A stretch of 64,000 nucleotides of DNA from Capitulum mitella (GCA_030062745.1 CP099841.1:3720001-3784000), one strand, 5' to 3'; positions 12,166 through 24,040 are shown, numbered from the stretch's first letter. Translations and numbers: made by a program. Notes: generated from the sequence alone by a model not told the origin.

Positions 12166-12679
12166 CGAACACAGACAAGTCTGACTGACAGTTGACAGTT
12201 GACAGTTACCAACTGAGATCCGGAGACCGGAAGTTTCATTGTAGTCACAGATCCAGAATCATATCTGGACAACCCGTGCAGAGATTCGCAAGTTTCGCAA
12301 CAACTGCTAGGTTCGGATACCATCGCGAAGATCAGAGTGAATGGTTGATTACCACACACCGCTGGGTGAATGATGAAAAGAAGATTAAAAGGGCAATGAC
12401 AGTAGTGAACATCGATCTTCCAAGTCAAAGGCTCATTCACTAGATATTAGGAAATGGCGTCACTTGAACCCTCCAAAATGATCCCGATGTGAGACATCGC
12501 TGTCAGAGAATGGCTAATTTGCTCAAAGGTCCCGACCGCAGATGAACCTGGCCGCCAGAGGGCTACCAAACGCTCTCGGCCCCCGCCTGGACGTCAGCGG
12601 CTCGAGCCTGAACGCCAGCGCCCCACCAGCCGACGGGAGGCTGATGGAGACACTGGCACCCACGGCAGCACAACATCCG

Positions 12680-12895
12680 GACCGCCCACACATGCCAGCA
12701 GGACCGGACCGTCCACACAGGCCGGAAGGACCGGACCGTCCACACAGGCCGGTAGGACCAGACCGTCTGCACAGGGCGGTAGGACCGGACCATCCACACA
12801 GGCCGGTAGGACCGGACCGTCCGCACAGGCCGGCAGGACCGGACCGTCCGCACAGACCGGCAGGACCGGACCGTCCGCACAGGCCGGCCGGCGCG
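12680..12895. repeat. Minisatellite, 27-nt unit, about 8 copies, in the Frizzled intron
   Basis: The unit starts ACCGGACCGTCCGCACAGGC and ends CGGCAGG (or CGGTAGG). It is 27 nt long, so it is open in all frames, and one of them reads as a GPDRPHRPA nonapeptide repeat. The copies differ mainly by transitions. I take it as non-coding tandem repeat DNA. Confidence 0.88.
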
Positions 12896-13128
12896 GTAAT
12901 CGCCTCCGTCCGGTCGGCCCCACCCTGAGCCCCGTCAGCGGGCAGCGCCGGGCCAGAGCCGGCCGTGCGGCGAAAAAGCGGCGCCGATGCCGGCCGGCCG
13001 TCACGACTCCGGCCGTAAATCACCGGGCGGCGACGGCCGGACGGCGGCCGCCGCTCCGTACCAGCCCGGGCAGCTCGGCCCGGCAGCCGCCGATACAGCC
13101 CCGCCGCAGGCCGAGGCACGACCGCCCC

Positions 13129-13322
13129 GCTGACAGGCGCACCGTCAGACGGGGCAGGGCCGTCCGACTGACAGGCGCACCGTCAGGCGACGCAGCGCCG
13201 TCCGACTGACAGGCGCACCGTCAGGCGACGCAGCGCCGTCCGGGTGACAGGCGCACCGTCAGGCGACGCAGCGCCGTCCGGGTGACAGGCGCACCGTCAG
13301 GCGAGGCAGAAGGCCGTCAGGT
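13129..13322. repeat. Minisatellite, 38-nt unit, 5 copies, in the Frizzled intron
   Basis: CTGACAGGCGCACCGTCAG or its GTGACAGG variant starts at about 13130, 13168, 13206, 13244 and 13282, an exact 38-nt spacing. The second to fourth units are almost identical. A period that is not a multiple of three rules out a repeated peptide. Confidence 0.93.
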
Positions 13323-15715
13323 AGTACAGCACGGCAGGGACCGTAGGCGTTTCGTCAGGCGGGGCAGGATGGACGTAACGTTGGGCAGACAGCGGCGCAG
13401 ACGGCAGCAGAGGCAGACAGCCGCACACGCTGGACAGGCACTCGATGAATGGACAAACAGTAGACTGGACAGACAGCGGTACCGCTGACAACACAGCGGT
13501 ACGGACAGGACACACAGCTGCACGGACCGGACAGACGGCCGTGCAGTACGTCAGGCCAGCATGGCCGTGCACGTACGTCACACGGACCTGGGACGGACGA
13601 AACCCGGACAGAAAGGCACCGGAAGCGATAGCCGCCCAACGAAAGCAGAAGCCCCTTTCCGCTCAGGCCACAGCCCGTGATGCCAGACGGTGTAGAAAGT
13701 CAGACAAACAGAGAGACAAACGGCGGTCCGATCAGATTTACAACGCCGTCTGTTACTCCACCCCACTTTGTAAACGGCGACTGAAGAATGACGCTGAGCA
13801 GCTTTGGTATGGCTGCATACCTGGGGTCAAGCATGTTATGGCATGCCTGACTAAGCGGGTTTGCGCTCGAAGAGTAAACAGCTTCACGATCGCACCAGTT
13901 AAGCCGTTTTCGTCCCAGGTACCATCACGCTCGTGGATCGTTGGGAGAGAGAAGCGGAATTCCCACAGGCAGCTCCTTCACGATGAGCAGAGCACGGATG
14001 CGAGAACCGTACTACCATGGAGAAACTGCAATTTATTTGCCAGTCTCTACGCTACGCTAGCTCCTTAACTGCTAAATGTCTGTGAGTGCCCGCCTGAGGT
14101 CGCGTACACAGCGCAAGGCAACGATTTTAGGACTCTGTAGCGTTCCACACCCCTGCAAAGAAACCTGATCAAAAGTTTCTGTGAACAGTATTGCTATTAA
14201 GCAGACGTCATGCAAAACAATGACGAAGCCCCCTTCGATCGAGTGCACGGTGCCTTTAGCGGCGAGCATTCGCTGCCACCCCGTAATCTGGCTCCACCTG
14301 AAGCGCTCAGGAAGGTCCGGTTTGCTCATCAGACCGGCTTAGCGTATACAAGTCCAGCTTACTTGTGAATGCGTCATAGATAGTCGTGTAGGGAGACTAT
14401 CCATTATTATTTCCATTGCATACATCCTTCACAAACCCATGCTGAGAACGATCAGCTGACATGCGAACGAGATGGATGGAAAGGAGTTTAAAAATGCGGC
14501 ATGGATTAAAATTGAGAACGTCTTCCCCGATGTTTAAAAACTGAGATGATGCATTGCAAGCAAGCTACATCATTAAGAACTCTAAGATGTCCTAACTTTT
14601 GCATCAATCCATCGTTCCCTGATCAAAATTACTTCACATTCAGTCAAAATGGCATCCAGCTTTGAAGGCTTTGCTGTAGAGTTGTCATTTCTACAAGTCT
14701 GGCATTGCCCAGGCCCAATACTAACTGGAACGCTACCAACGCTCGTCTTAACCCTACCAATGTTTTTATAAAAAGTATTTGATCACAAATGTACGTAAAA
14801 CGCAGACGCAACACAAAAAAATAGAACCAAGAATCGGGAACTTCACATAACACAATGATAGTACGGTCGAACTTCGGCCAAAATGAAGTGGATTAAATCT
14901 CCTGAGAACCTCACATTTGAGGGGAGGCTGGGCTGGCATGACCTTGGCTCCGTCACACCAATCATTTGCATCAAACGATACCACTGGTTCACCGTGCGTA
15001 GTTTACATAAATACATAATAATACGTGAATGGTATACACGCACCTTCGTATGCACACACTGCTTTTGGAGGAAATCACAAGCGTGAAACACACAATTCTC
15101 TACAAAACGCGCTAGACCCGTTCACGTAAAGGTAAGTGTGTGTCTTCCGGTTGGGAAACAAACGAAGTCAACTGAAAGTGGGCAACGCCTTTACTGTTGT
15201 TCAAAGCACGTTCCATCGAGGATATTCTGTACGTGGATTTGCTGCGGACCATAAGCCGTCTTAATGCAAGCTCAACTGCAGCAGACAATGCCAAAACATG
15301 TGACTAAAAAATGACACCACGCCACTGACGAAGGCACGGCGGACGGACTGGAATTATTGCGAATCTGCCTTCAGCTCTGATATTAAGCGTGTTCCGCTGA
15401 GTGGAATAAAAGGCCTCAAAATCTCCCGGTGGTGCCCACATTTTCACATTCCTCCACCTGAGGAACACAAGCTCGATTACATCATCTAGCGACACCTGCA
15501 GCACAACCACGCAACAAAGCGGTACATCAGGGGGTCGATTCAACATTTATGAGCAAAAGAAATCTCACACCGCCTCGTCTTCGCCGTGTGAATCCATGCT
15601 GCGGACTACATCTCGCGTGCCATGTAAGACCCAGCGCAGTTCTGAACGAAGCAGAACTCATTCGAACACGTTGCTCGCGTCCACGTGCAGCTGCGACGGT
15701 TGGAGGCCGACTCAC

Positions 15716-15896
15716 CAGCACGGCAGCCTCCTCCTGCGTCTCGTGGTCCACGATGTTGGGCATGCGCGTCACGTTGTAAGGCATGTCCTGGCACAGCGGG
15801 ATCGTAATGGGCTCGCACCTGCCCGGCTTGCGCGGCGCGTACTCCTTCCCGCTTCACCACGGCCACGAGGGCGGCCAACAAGGGTAGCACGTTCAT
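15716..15896 (-). CDS. Frizzled-4-class Wnt receptor, exon 1 (signal peptide and CRD start), frameshifted
   Basis: The ATG at 15896 opens a short hydrophobic signal peptide, MNVLPLLAALVAV. About 15-30 codons later another frame carries an unmistakable CRD start: EYAPRKPGRCEPITIPLC, then QDMPYNVTRMPNIVDHET, supplying cysteines 1 and 2 of the CRD. That frame has a stop (TGA) immediately upstream of SGKEYAP, so neither frame alone encodes the N-terminus. One surplus base around 15850-15856 (coding GTGAAGCGGGAAG) separates them. The exon is 181 nt, one more than the 180 needed for the phase-0 donor CTG|GTGAGT. Joined to exon 2 the CRD has all ten cysteines. The start is chosen because it is the only ATG that precedes a hydrophobic leader. 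Confidence 0.9.
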
Positions 15897-16250
15897 GATC
15901 ACACACCAAACGCAGTCCGGACGCCGGCAAGCACTCGCGAACTGCTCCGCATGCCACGGACGAGCGTAAAAATTGGCAGCACACGCGCGTGTCGCCCCCC
16001 CCCCACCGTCACCACGCTCCGACTGAGGACGCGCGCGGCCGGGGCGCAGCCGTCCGCGCGCCAGGATCCGCACAAGGTCAAAGACGGAAGATGGCGCCAG
16101 CGTGCTGGACGCAGGATCGGCCGCCGTGACGTCACACGGCTGCCTCGCGCTCTCGCGGGGGTCGCCCCGGCTGCGGCGTGCCAGAGCGACAGGTGGGTCG
16201 CCGCGCGGGAGTTCGGCAGGATCAAAGTCGTGCCAGGTAAAATTCACGTC
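15897..16250 (-). promoter_or_regulatory. CpG-rich 5' region and candidate Frizzled promoter
   Basis: Upstream of the Frizzled ATG (minus strand) lies CpG-rich DNA. It holds a full palindromic CRE, TGACGTCA, at 16127-16134 and an arthropod-type initiator, CCTCAGTCGG, whose +1 would be near 16024. That gives a 5' UTR of about 128 nt. There is no TATA box. On the opposite strand AAGATGGCGCC (near 16087-16097) resembles a YY1 site, so the promoter may be bidirectional. The positions are inferred from motifs only. Confidence 0.4.
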
Positions 16251-17242
16251 CAGGAAACACTTGGCTATCGAGACGGTCGAATGCCTTTTTCCTCAGAAGT
16301 ATCGGGGTGTTAGCAATTTTCCGTTGGTGTGTCGAAGAGCTGCGTGCCCAGCGAGTAACTTTGCTACCCTTTGTATCTTTCAGAGCCGGAGGACCCAGGG
16401 GGTGGGTGCGTCTTGACCAACAATTCATAGACTGGAGCACTGGGCCTGTGGCCATGGTTGAGAAGAATCGGTCTGAAACCCAGGTCAGACCTGGAGCAAT
16501 TTTCAAAGCCTTCATCCATGCCGCCCGTGCATGCCTGTTCCCCGGTTTCGAACCACATTATTTTGTCGTCTGTACTATGTATATGTATTCCCGTCCGTAT
16601 CCATAGCGACGGGAACATTGGGGCCAAGGGTGCTTCTGCTCCCCAACTTTTTTTTTTAAATTGAACATTAACCCTATGGGCGTTAACTGGAAAAAAACTG
16701 ACCCAAGATGCTTTTCCCCCTCTCAAATGAAGATGAGTTCCCGTGCCCCTGACTATATCTCAGTATTTTGAATGACAAAAGTAAAATTCTGCTCTTTTTT
16801 AGTGCTGTATTATCCATGAATCTGTATTTCTATATTCAGCCAAAATCTAGGAGCACCGAATCATCTCTTCAGAGACATGAAGCTCCGAATGTGAGTCTGT
16901 TAATTGTTATTGAATCCATGTATATGTATATATAAGTGCGTGATCATATATAGGCATACAGTTATTATATTTTGTGGTAACTTATACATATAGTTGTTAG
17001 CAATATGCGTCCATACCATATATTGGGTCCATATAGTCCATATATCCATATCCAGTCCATGGACCCATATCTTTATCTGGGTCTATATCCAAATAGTACA
17101 AATCTCAGTCGAAATGTTGTTGTACATTTTGGCTTCCGCCGGGTTCGCATCTCTATCCGTTTTTGGTTTCCAAGAGCGAGCATCTTAACTGATCACCCTA
17201 TCATCCAATGCAAATGATAAACGTGCATTTTTGTGCGCTGGA

Positions 17243-17264
17243 ATGATGATGATGATGATGATGA
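17243..17264. repeat. (GAT)n microsatellite
   Basis: Seven consecutive GAT/ATG units within 17243-17264. Confidence 0.85.
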
Positions 17265-17303
17265 CCCACAAAAGAATCTCAGTCAGAAAGGTTTTGGTCA
17301 CGT

Positions 17304-17565
17304 CAGGGGCGGATCTAGACCGCGCGCTGAGGGGAACCCAAATCTCCATCCGTGTAACTTGATCTGTCCCCAAATGTTGATTTTTCTCCGGATTTTTGGC
17401 ACTTTGTTTTGCCATTTTTTAATGAACACTTATTAAAAAAATGTTTCTTAAACAAACTAATATCCCTTCCAAAAATATTTCCGCCCGAGAAGGGAGGGGG
17501 CAGAACACATGCTGGCCCCCTTTTTCCAACGAAAGAGGAGCCATCCCCCCCGTGGATCCGCCAGC
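17304..17565. mobile_element. Short hAT-like MITE
   Basis: The left end CAGGGGCGGATCTAGA (17304) and the right end TGGATCCGCC (17553-17562) are inverted, as in the CAGGGGCGGATCCAG end family seen on non-autonomous hAT-like elements. The interior of about 230 bp has G-runs near one end and C-runs near the other and no coding capacity. The right end is incomplete and I could not read a clear 8-bp target duplication. Confidence 0.5.
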
Positions 17566-18449
17566 CGGCCAGTCGATCAGGCAGTCCGTGAATTTTCGTC
17601 ATAGCTGTCACGTCATGTCATGCATCTTGTCATGTCACGCAGCTGGCGGATAATGTGGGCGCTATTGGCACAACGCCGAACCACCTCCGAATTTGTTTCT
17701 CCCAACAACACCATAGCGCCTCCCCCTCCCTCAAAAAATAAACAAGCATTACTGACACATAATTCACATGGCAAGTCCGACCAGCGAGGCCCAAATATTA
17801 CTTGATTTTTAACCCAGTTGTGACGACTGGCGGTCTGCCTCAGCTTTCAAGCAGGGGTGAAACCATATTGTAAAAGGATTGCGGGATATGCATACAGTTA
17901 TGCATATGTTTTTTGTGGTCATATATATGCTCAAAATATATATGCATCATATATGTATATATAAAATGAATGGTATACATGTGTATATATGTACATATAA
18001 GTAATTACATGTTCACATTTAGCCATACAGTTATCATATCATGTGATAACGTATGCATTAAGTTGTTAACAATATGCGTATTGACGACTGCTGTTGCATG
18101 GAAAGAATGGACTTCACAATGGCGCCAGAGAGCGAGAGAGGGATTTTTAAGAATTTAGGAAAGAAAATAGGAACGGATTGAAAAATGGCAGAAAATGAGC
18201 GCGGAGAGAAGAAATCGGGAAGATGAAGAAAGAACAAAGTAGGTGCGAGGAGTTCGCAGATAAATATACCAGCCGATGTCGACGGTAAACGTTTACATCT
18301 CTGCACCATGGAAGGTCACTGGTGTGGTTTCCACGGCCAAATTGTTGACTTGCTAAATGGCTGGGAGCTGGACGCTGCCAGCGAGCCATATCAACAAAGC
18401 TACGCCGCTGTTAGTATGACTGTTAACAGTCTTATTCCCCCTCCTAAAC

Positions 18450-19660
18450 TAGTCGTGAGCCGGGCTTCCACATGTAGCGACGGCAAACCGAAGTCAGCGC
18501 AAAGCTCCACACAGGGAGCAACACGCTATGGGGGCTTGGGTCACAGCTTCGGGCCGGGAGTCCGCCACCGGCCGATGAGCGCAGAGGGGACGGAGGGGCC
18601 GGCCGAACCGTCCGCTTCCAGTGGGGTCGCGTCATCTGGGGACACAGCAGACGCGACACGGAGAGGAGAGCGACAGTCGTTCGTCAGCGCGCACGACGGG
18701 CGAGGACGCGAATCTTCCCCGGGATGACGCGTGGGTCGTGGGTCTCGTCACGGCGTGACGCCTGCTGGCGGCCGGCCAGTTCGTGGGCGCACTGAGCTCC
18801 TGTGTCAGTTCGTGGCCAGGTGCCCAGCGTCACATTCGAATCAGCGTGTCGCCTCGCTACCGGGTGTCTGTGCTGTATCCTCGGGGCTGTTCGGTGCGTC
18901 CGGGTTGCGTACCGTGCCCCTCGCCATGCTAGGGTCGCTTCACACGCCGCCGCTGGATCGTGGCTGGGTCGTGCCAAACGCCGGGGTCGGGTCGGCCCCC
19001 GGCAGGCGGAGCTGTGTCATCCAGCCCGGGTGGGTGTGTCCCACGCCGTGCTTGGACTGCGTGGCACGTCTTGACCGGGCAGTGTCACAGTCCCTGGAGG
19101 GGGCGGGCGGGGGGAGGTGAACTGCTTGTCTGGAGGACGACGGTGACGGTTCGTTCCCCGGGCCTCTGGTCGGTCGCGTGGTACCGGCTGGATTCCGGGG
19201 GCCGCGGTGGGCCGCCTGGGGTGCGCGACGGTGAAGCTGACACCCGGTGGCCACAGGCCGATGCCTTGGCGTCTCGCGATCGCAGATGAGGACGCAGCTG
19301 GTGCTGCGGCGGCGGCGGCAGCCTTCGTGTTTATTGGCGGCGGATTGAGCTGGGAGGCCGGGACCGGAACACTGCTAGATCCATTCAGCGCCGGCGGCCA
19401 GTGCGCGTTTCTCCCCGGTGTCGCGCCGGCGCGCGAGGACGACAGTTTCGGGCGGTTGACGGGGCCGGTGCAGGTGTACCCCGCGTATCGCGCTGCTGGG
19501 CGGATGATACGGGACCTGCAGACAGTCGCAGGTCATGGGGGGCAGAACGACAACCGCTCGCAAGCGCGTGACGGGCGAGGGCGGGAAAGCCCACCCACCC
19601 GCCAAGTCGGAGGTAACAAGACCCCGTCAGTCCTAATCCCATCCTCCCCCTGACACCTGT
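18450..19660. other. CpG-rich island, no recognisable gene
   Basis: A sharp CpG-rich island in otherwise AT-rich DNA. Open frames exist on both strands (the longest, plus 18308-18727 and 19207-19653, are 139 and 148 codons), but none has a known domain. A GACGGGCGAGG-containing block occurs near both 18693 and 19571. It could be a promoter or first exon of an unrecognised gene; nothing decides this. Confidence 0.3.
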
Positions 19661-22600
19661 CGTGCTCATGATAGAAGGCGGCGGACGGTTTAGTTTCTAG
19701 AAACCCCGAAGTGCGCTTATCTATGTGGACGTTTCTTTGATTTCCCAAAACGACAGTATGAATGGTGTTAACTATACGATAGGAAGCGGCGAATGGGATC
19801 TCAGAGCCATTTTTTTCGGAACTAGTTTTCCTAAATATGTCCCCTCTTCTTCATTTCTGAGGCTTCTAAATTGCCGGCCATTTTAAAACCAGTCAGGAAA
19901 TTAAAACAGGTCTGGAAACGACGAAACGTAGTTTTTTCCTTGTGAGTTACTGACGGCAGTAGCTGTCTACGTTGAACAGATATAGGCTTTGGGCCCTACT
20001 TTATGGCTGAGAGGGACCTGAAAGATACGTCGTCTGAAAATTCAGGAAACCCAAAGACTCTCGTCGTTCACAATTTTCTCTGTCCACCACAGTTTTGGGC
20101 ACGAAAGTTAAAAGGCATGTTTTCCCGCTTTCTACGACGAAAGGTTTGCAACCAGAATCTTAAGGCATGACTGTTATTTAAGCCTTCAAGAAAGCTCCGC
20201 ATTCAGTTGAAAGAAGCTTTCCTGAATGTTGATGGATGTTTGAAAACGCCTCAGAAAACCTCAGGAGTTCTCATCGGTCCTGATCGGTGGCCCTTACAAA
20301 TATCCGAATGGCCCCAAGAAGATATGAAGATTTTATTCCAGTTATATAAGAGCTCTTTTCGGGATCTGTTTATTGGCCGCGGTCTTTTGGGACTTCAGCG
20401 TTTTTTTTTGGGGGGGGGAGGGTGGAGGCAGGGCTGTCATGGATTATGTACATGGCGTCCATCTCAACATTTTAGGGGTCTCAAGTAATCATTGGCCGAG
20501 TCGCTATGCCCAGCTCCTTCGAAAGAAATCAGATTTGCACCCTAGCTTTTGGGAATGCATGGCAGAGAGCTTATTTCCACAGCGTTGGAACCAGATTACG
20601 TACTGGCACTGGATTTGTCAGCATCTTGCAGTCACGCAGAGCTTTGCACATGCATGCAAAAAAGTCCATCTTAACGGATGCATTTTCAATGACTTGTTAA
20701 CCCGGTATCGCATGGGGTCTTCCGCCATTCGTAACAACCTGGAGGGTGGGTTAAAATCAACCCTCCTCGTATCTCAGGAACTAAGGGTGCGGTCCAAATG
20801 ATTCCATCGGCAATCGACAGGGTGTGTCTTCCTCATCTCGAGACGTGGCAACTGGCCTATTTCGCTGAACGAGACGGCACTAGTCACGAAAACGTCAGAA
20901 TTTACGGCCGAAAAATGTGCGATGCTCTTAAGAGAATCCGTCAGTGATGTCAGTGTATCAGTTCAGTGAAAACCTCAAGAATGATATCGAACAAAAGATC
21001 GTTGTTTCGTGTGTCTAGTGTGAAGGAAGAGGCATTGTAAAAGCTATCCTGAATCAGCCTGGAAGAGTTTTGAAACTTACGGTTGTGAAGTTACGGCCCA
21101 GCCGGGCGGCAGTGCTGGCCGGACGCTGTAAATGTTCTCGTAACCCTGGCCGCTCTCCTCGGAGTCGGCTCTTCCCCTCTCTCCTTGTGCTGTCTCAGTT
21201 GATGGTCACACGCTCATCGCGTGACTCGTTTTCCGTACCGTGGTCTCATCGTTTACAGTTCGGCCACAATTATCGGAAAACGAGGGGAGTTGTTTACTTT
21301 TAAATCTCCAGGCGGTCGCGGGTTAATCCCCCCCCCCCCCCACTAGGCGGTCTGGTGGTCTGATCGGCCGAAGGTGTTCGGCTCGAGTCTGGGTGGTGGC
21401 AAACAGCCGTCTGCGCCACGATGACCGGCGCCAGAGTCGGCGACGCCAAAGCAGCCCTGACAATCGAGAGCGTCGATAAGAAACGCGACGAGCAGGCTAC
21501 CCAGTTCCAGTCTCGTTCAAAGCGACACCCAGTTGCCGACATTTTGACTCGATGGAGAGACCTGCTTGAGAAAAAGTCAGTATTCTGTTGCGCTGTTTTG
21601 ACCTTTGCTGATTTCGTTTGCGGGTTTCGTCTCCATGAAACATTTTTTTGTAGAAGCAAGTCCTTTGCCACGGCGAGTGTGCATATATATGTATTAGCCC
21701 ATGCGTTCGGTCTCCTGGAAATTTTGTTGACCTCTGTATTTGGTCACTTGACGAAAGGGAGCCAGACGTGGTTGGAGTTTATTCTTCCGACGTCCAGTTA
21801 AACAGTGCAGATGTTTGGCGTATTTAAGGTTAGACGCCTACCAACAACAGAGGCAAATGCAACCGAAGAGCTGGGACGGACCAGAGCGCTTGGACAGCGG
21901 TGTGGATAGTGATGTGGGTACCAAAGCTGTTTAAAATACGACTTAAAACATGCCCAGTACTGCATGTATTTGCTTCATGAATATTATGATTAACGTAAAA
22001 CTCAGTATAAAAATATAAGCAAATGTGGAAAAGGGAAGCATCTGACCCACATTCGGTCATTTTGGGAGGGTTCATGACTCATCCAGCCTTCTCCTGGATA
22101 TCCTAGTCTTAATATCCAGCCGATAAAAACTATAGCAGTAGTAGAGCAGAGGGCGCGGTAGGAGCAATTTAACGGTTTTGTTGGTTAGGACGAAATGAAA
22201 GTTCCCGCTTTACCTCTGGAACAGCTAACCACCGGACTTGTGCCACGGTCATCGCAACCAGTATTGCTTTAAATGAAGGACGGGAGTGCATTAGAAGTGT
22301 TGCAGTTTCTACGTATTATATGCACACCCAGCCCGGCTTGAATGATTATGTAGGCAAAACGTCTCATCGTTAGACCAAAAGCAGGACGGAGGTCGGTGCA
22401 CCTTCCTCTCTCCTGTCGTATAGGCTTCTTTCTCATGCTGGCTCCCGATGCAAAACATGCTGCAAAACAAGTAGTACTGAAACGATGGTACAGTCGGGGA
22501 CAAAGTCGTGGCAAGTCGCGGGCAGCTCGGGAGCGAGAAGAACAGGCACCTGACGAGAAGAATAGGCACCCAACTTGATCGGATTCACTCGTGAAATCAT

Positions 22601-22851
22601 TGTGAGGTAAACTCCCGAAGCGATCTGACTATAAGTGCAAAAACAAATTGGTCCGTTGGTAGCGCCATATAATTGCAGAACATCGTTGCAAGCCAAATCA
22701 TGTGCCAGTGGGGCACCGGCGCAGCCAAAAGAGAGGCACAGGGGCCCACCCTCTCCCTTTAGGTCTGCATTTTTTGCGAAAAACATTGCACATGGTCTTC
22801 CCAGCAGACATTTTTCGTATGATTTTAGTTCACATTGAGCGCTGGGCCCCC
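19661..22851. other. Repeat-rich intergenic DNA, no supported gene
   Basis: I see no gene. The frame at plus 21421-21801 (126 codons) begins with a hydrophilic, exon-like stretch (DEQATQFQSRSKRHPVADIL) but matches no family I know. Bases 22740-22851 belong to a dispersed element whose related, inverted copy is at 29375-29480. Confidence 0.35.
22740..22851. mobile_element. hAT-like element fragment, left part, split by the TTAA element
   Basis: The segment running from CTGCATTTTTTGCG to CATTGAGCGCTGGG matches, inverted, the DNA just after 29375 (CGCATTTTTTGTG to CACTGAGTTCCTGG on the minus strand). It is cut at 22852 by the TTAA transposon and resumes after 24040 with ATCCCTGCCGCGCCC, equivalent to ATCCTGACTACGCCC of the uninterrupted copy. 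Confidence 0.6.
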
Positions 22852-23164
22852 TTAATCCGCCCCCGACTGGTGGGGCGGTTGGCCGCCCCCTTGAGGTTTT
22901 TCTAGGATTGCGTGAGAATGAACAGACAAAGCGCCATGAAACTTCGACTGCCTTTTGCTTGATCATTTTTACACCTTGTGTCAAAATTTCGACTTCAGGT
23001 CAAGCCAGGTGTCTGACCTAGGTCGGGCCAAACGGGCCTATCTCCAAAAAAGTTTAGCGCCCTGTAACTTTTTCGTAAAACAAGATATCACAATAATACT
23101 GTCAGGGATTAGTCATCTTGATAGATGTAACAAAAATGCTATCTCAGATTTTTCGGAATTTTCT

Positions 23165-23177
23165 GGGTCATTGACCT
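23165..23177. promoter_or_regulatory. Nuclear-receptor IR-1 site (EcRE-like) in TTAA element copy A
   Basis: GGGTCATTGACCT fits the ecdysone-receptor/USP consensus RGGTCANTGACCY exactly. The same site is preserved at the matching place in copy B (27002-27014). Binding is inferred from the motif only. Confidence 0.45.
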
Positions 23178-23312
23178 AAACTCAAGCCCATTTTGAAGAC
23201 ACGTCGTCGTATTTTTGGGGAATCGGCGGAATTTTTCATAACATTTTTAGTGTGGAGTGAAACAGACATCTAGTTACCGTCATTTGGCAAAGTATCAATG
23301 ACTTCCAGCCAT

Positions 23313-23330
23313 TGACCTGAGTTCAGGTCA
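23313..23330. promoter_or_regulatory. Everted AGGTCA pair in TTAA element copy A
   Basis: TGACCTGAGTTCAGGTCA has two half-sites pointing outward with 6 nt between them. It is preserved in copy B at 26850-26867 as TGACCTGACCTCAGGTCA. A nuclear-receptor role is inference. Confidence 0.35.
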
Positions 23331-24040
23331 CGAATAACTGTTGTGAGCCAAAATGTACCGCCGTCAAAATCAGCGATGAATTACTCAGAATGGGCGGAAA
23401 ATGGCAGAACTAGCTTGCACAGACGTAAGTAATATCAAGAACCTCAAAAAGATCCAAGAACTGCATGTCTTGGAAATAAACAGTTGTCGCGAATAAAGCT
23501 CCGCCAATTGTGTAAACTGGTAACTAATGAATTTTTCCAAATTTAAGCATCAGAAGCCATCACAAGAACGACTTAGATTAACGAAATTTACATGGATTGG
23601 GTTATGTCGGAAAAGTAAATGAACGCTAAAATTAGTCCCCGTTAATTTCTTACTGCGTAAAGCTGCGGCGCCCGCCTGCAACCGGCGTGAAAATTACTGT
23701 GTCTTAAACTCAACGTTCCGGCGTATATGTTAAACCAACCTGAGAAAGCATACGTGTATCGGCATCTGCAGACCTTTACCTGTGCGTCGATGCCTTTGCC
23801 TATGCGTGATTAGTCACATCCCTTGAGGTTGAGGCCGTTTCTCGGTCTCATGCAGTGGGCTATGAGAAAACATATACAGGACGTGAATTGTTTACATGTT
23901 ATATAAAACTAAAAATGAGACCAGTTACCGTGCGGCCAACCGTTCGTGAGTTAGAGGGGGGCGTGATCATCGGATCACGCCCCGATCACGCCCCCCAGTC
24001 GGGCGTGATCGTTGCCGACCGACGGTCGTGCGCGGGTTAA

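Larger units (their letters stand above)
8223..15715 (-). other. Frizzled intron 1 (7.5 kb, phase 0)
   Basis: On the minus strand the intron starts CTG|GTGAGT at 15715 and ends in a pyrimidine tract plus TTGCAG at 8223. It joins codon 60 to codon 61 inside the CRD. Human FZD4 also has two coding exons, so the single early intron suits the assignment; whether the position matches exactly was not checked. The intron contains three GC-rich minisatellites and several CpG-rich islands whose long frames (for example plus 10003-10944 and 13445-14068) look like nothing known. The rest, 13700-15700, is mixed-composition DNA in which I see nothing. Confidence 0.88.
16918..18080. repeat. Pair of ~100-bp AT-rich direct repeats bracketing ~0.95 kb
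   Basis: The segment 16918-17018 (ending GGCATACAGTTATTATATTT, then TTGTTAGCAATATGCG) is matched by 17965-18078 (GCCATACAGTTATCATATCA, then TTGTTAACAATATGCG). Both begin with TATATGTATA-type tracts. The segment between them contains a hAT-like MITE. The repeats may be ends of one element, or two copies of a short AT-rich repeat. Confidence 0.55.
22852..24040 (-). mobile_element. piggyBac-like non-autonomous element, copy A (TTAA target duplication)
   Basis: TTAA at 22852-22855 and 24037-24040 flanks about 1.18 kb. The right end, read inward, starts CCCGCGCACGACCGTCGGTC. The left end starts TCCGCCCCCGACTGGTGGGG, a decayed form of copy B's left-hand terminus. Each end carries an inner G-run/C-run palindrome (for example GGGGCGGTTGGCCGCCCC). 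TTAA targeting and CCC-starting termini are the hallmark of the piggyBac superfamily. No transposase is encoded. The interior matches copy B in reverse orientation along its whole length and is rich in AGGTCA/TGACCT. A related locus without the insertion exists at 29340-29480, with an intact TTAA at 29372-29375. Confidence 0.82.

Noticed and set aside
13445-14068. 207-codon plus frame in the Frizzled intron
   Set aside because: Begins in the repeat-like CGGACAG region, and no part resembles a known protein.
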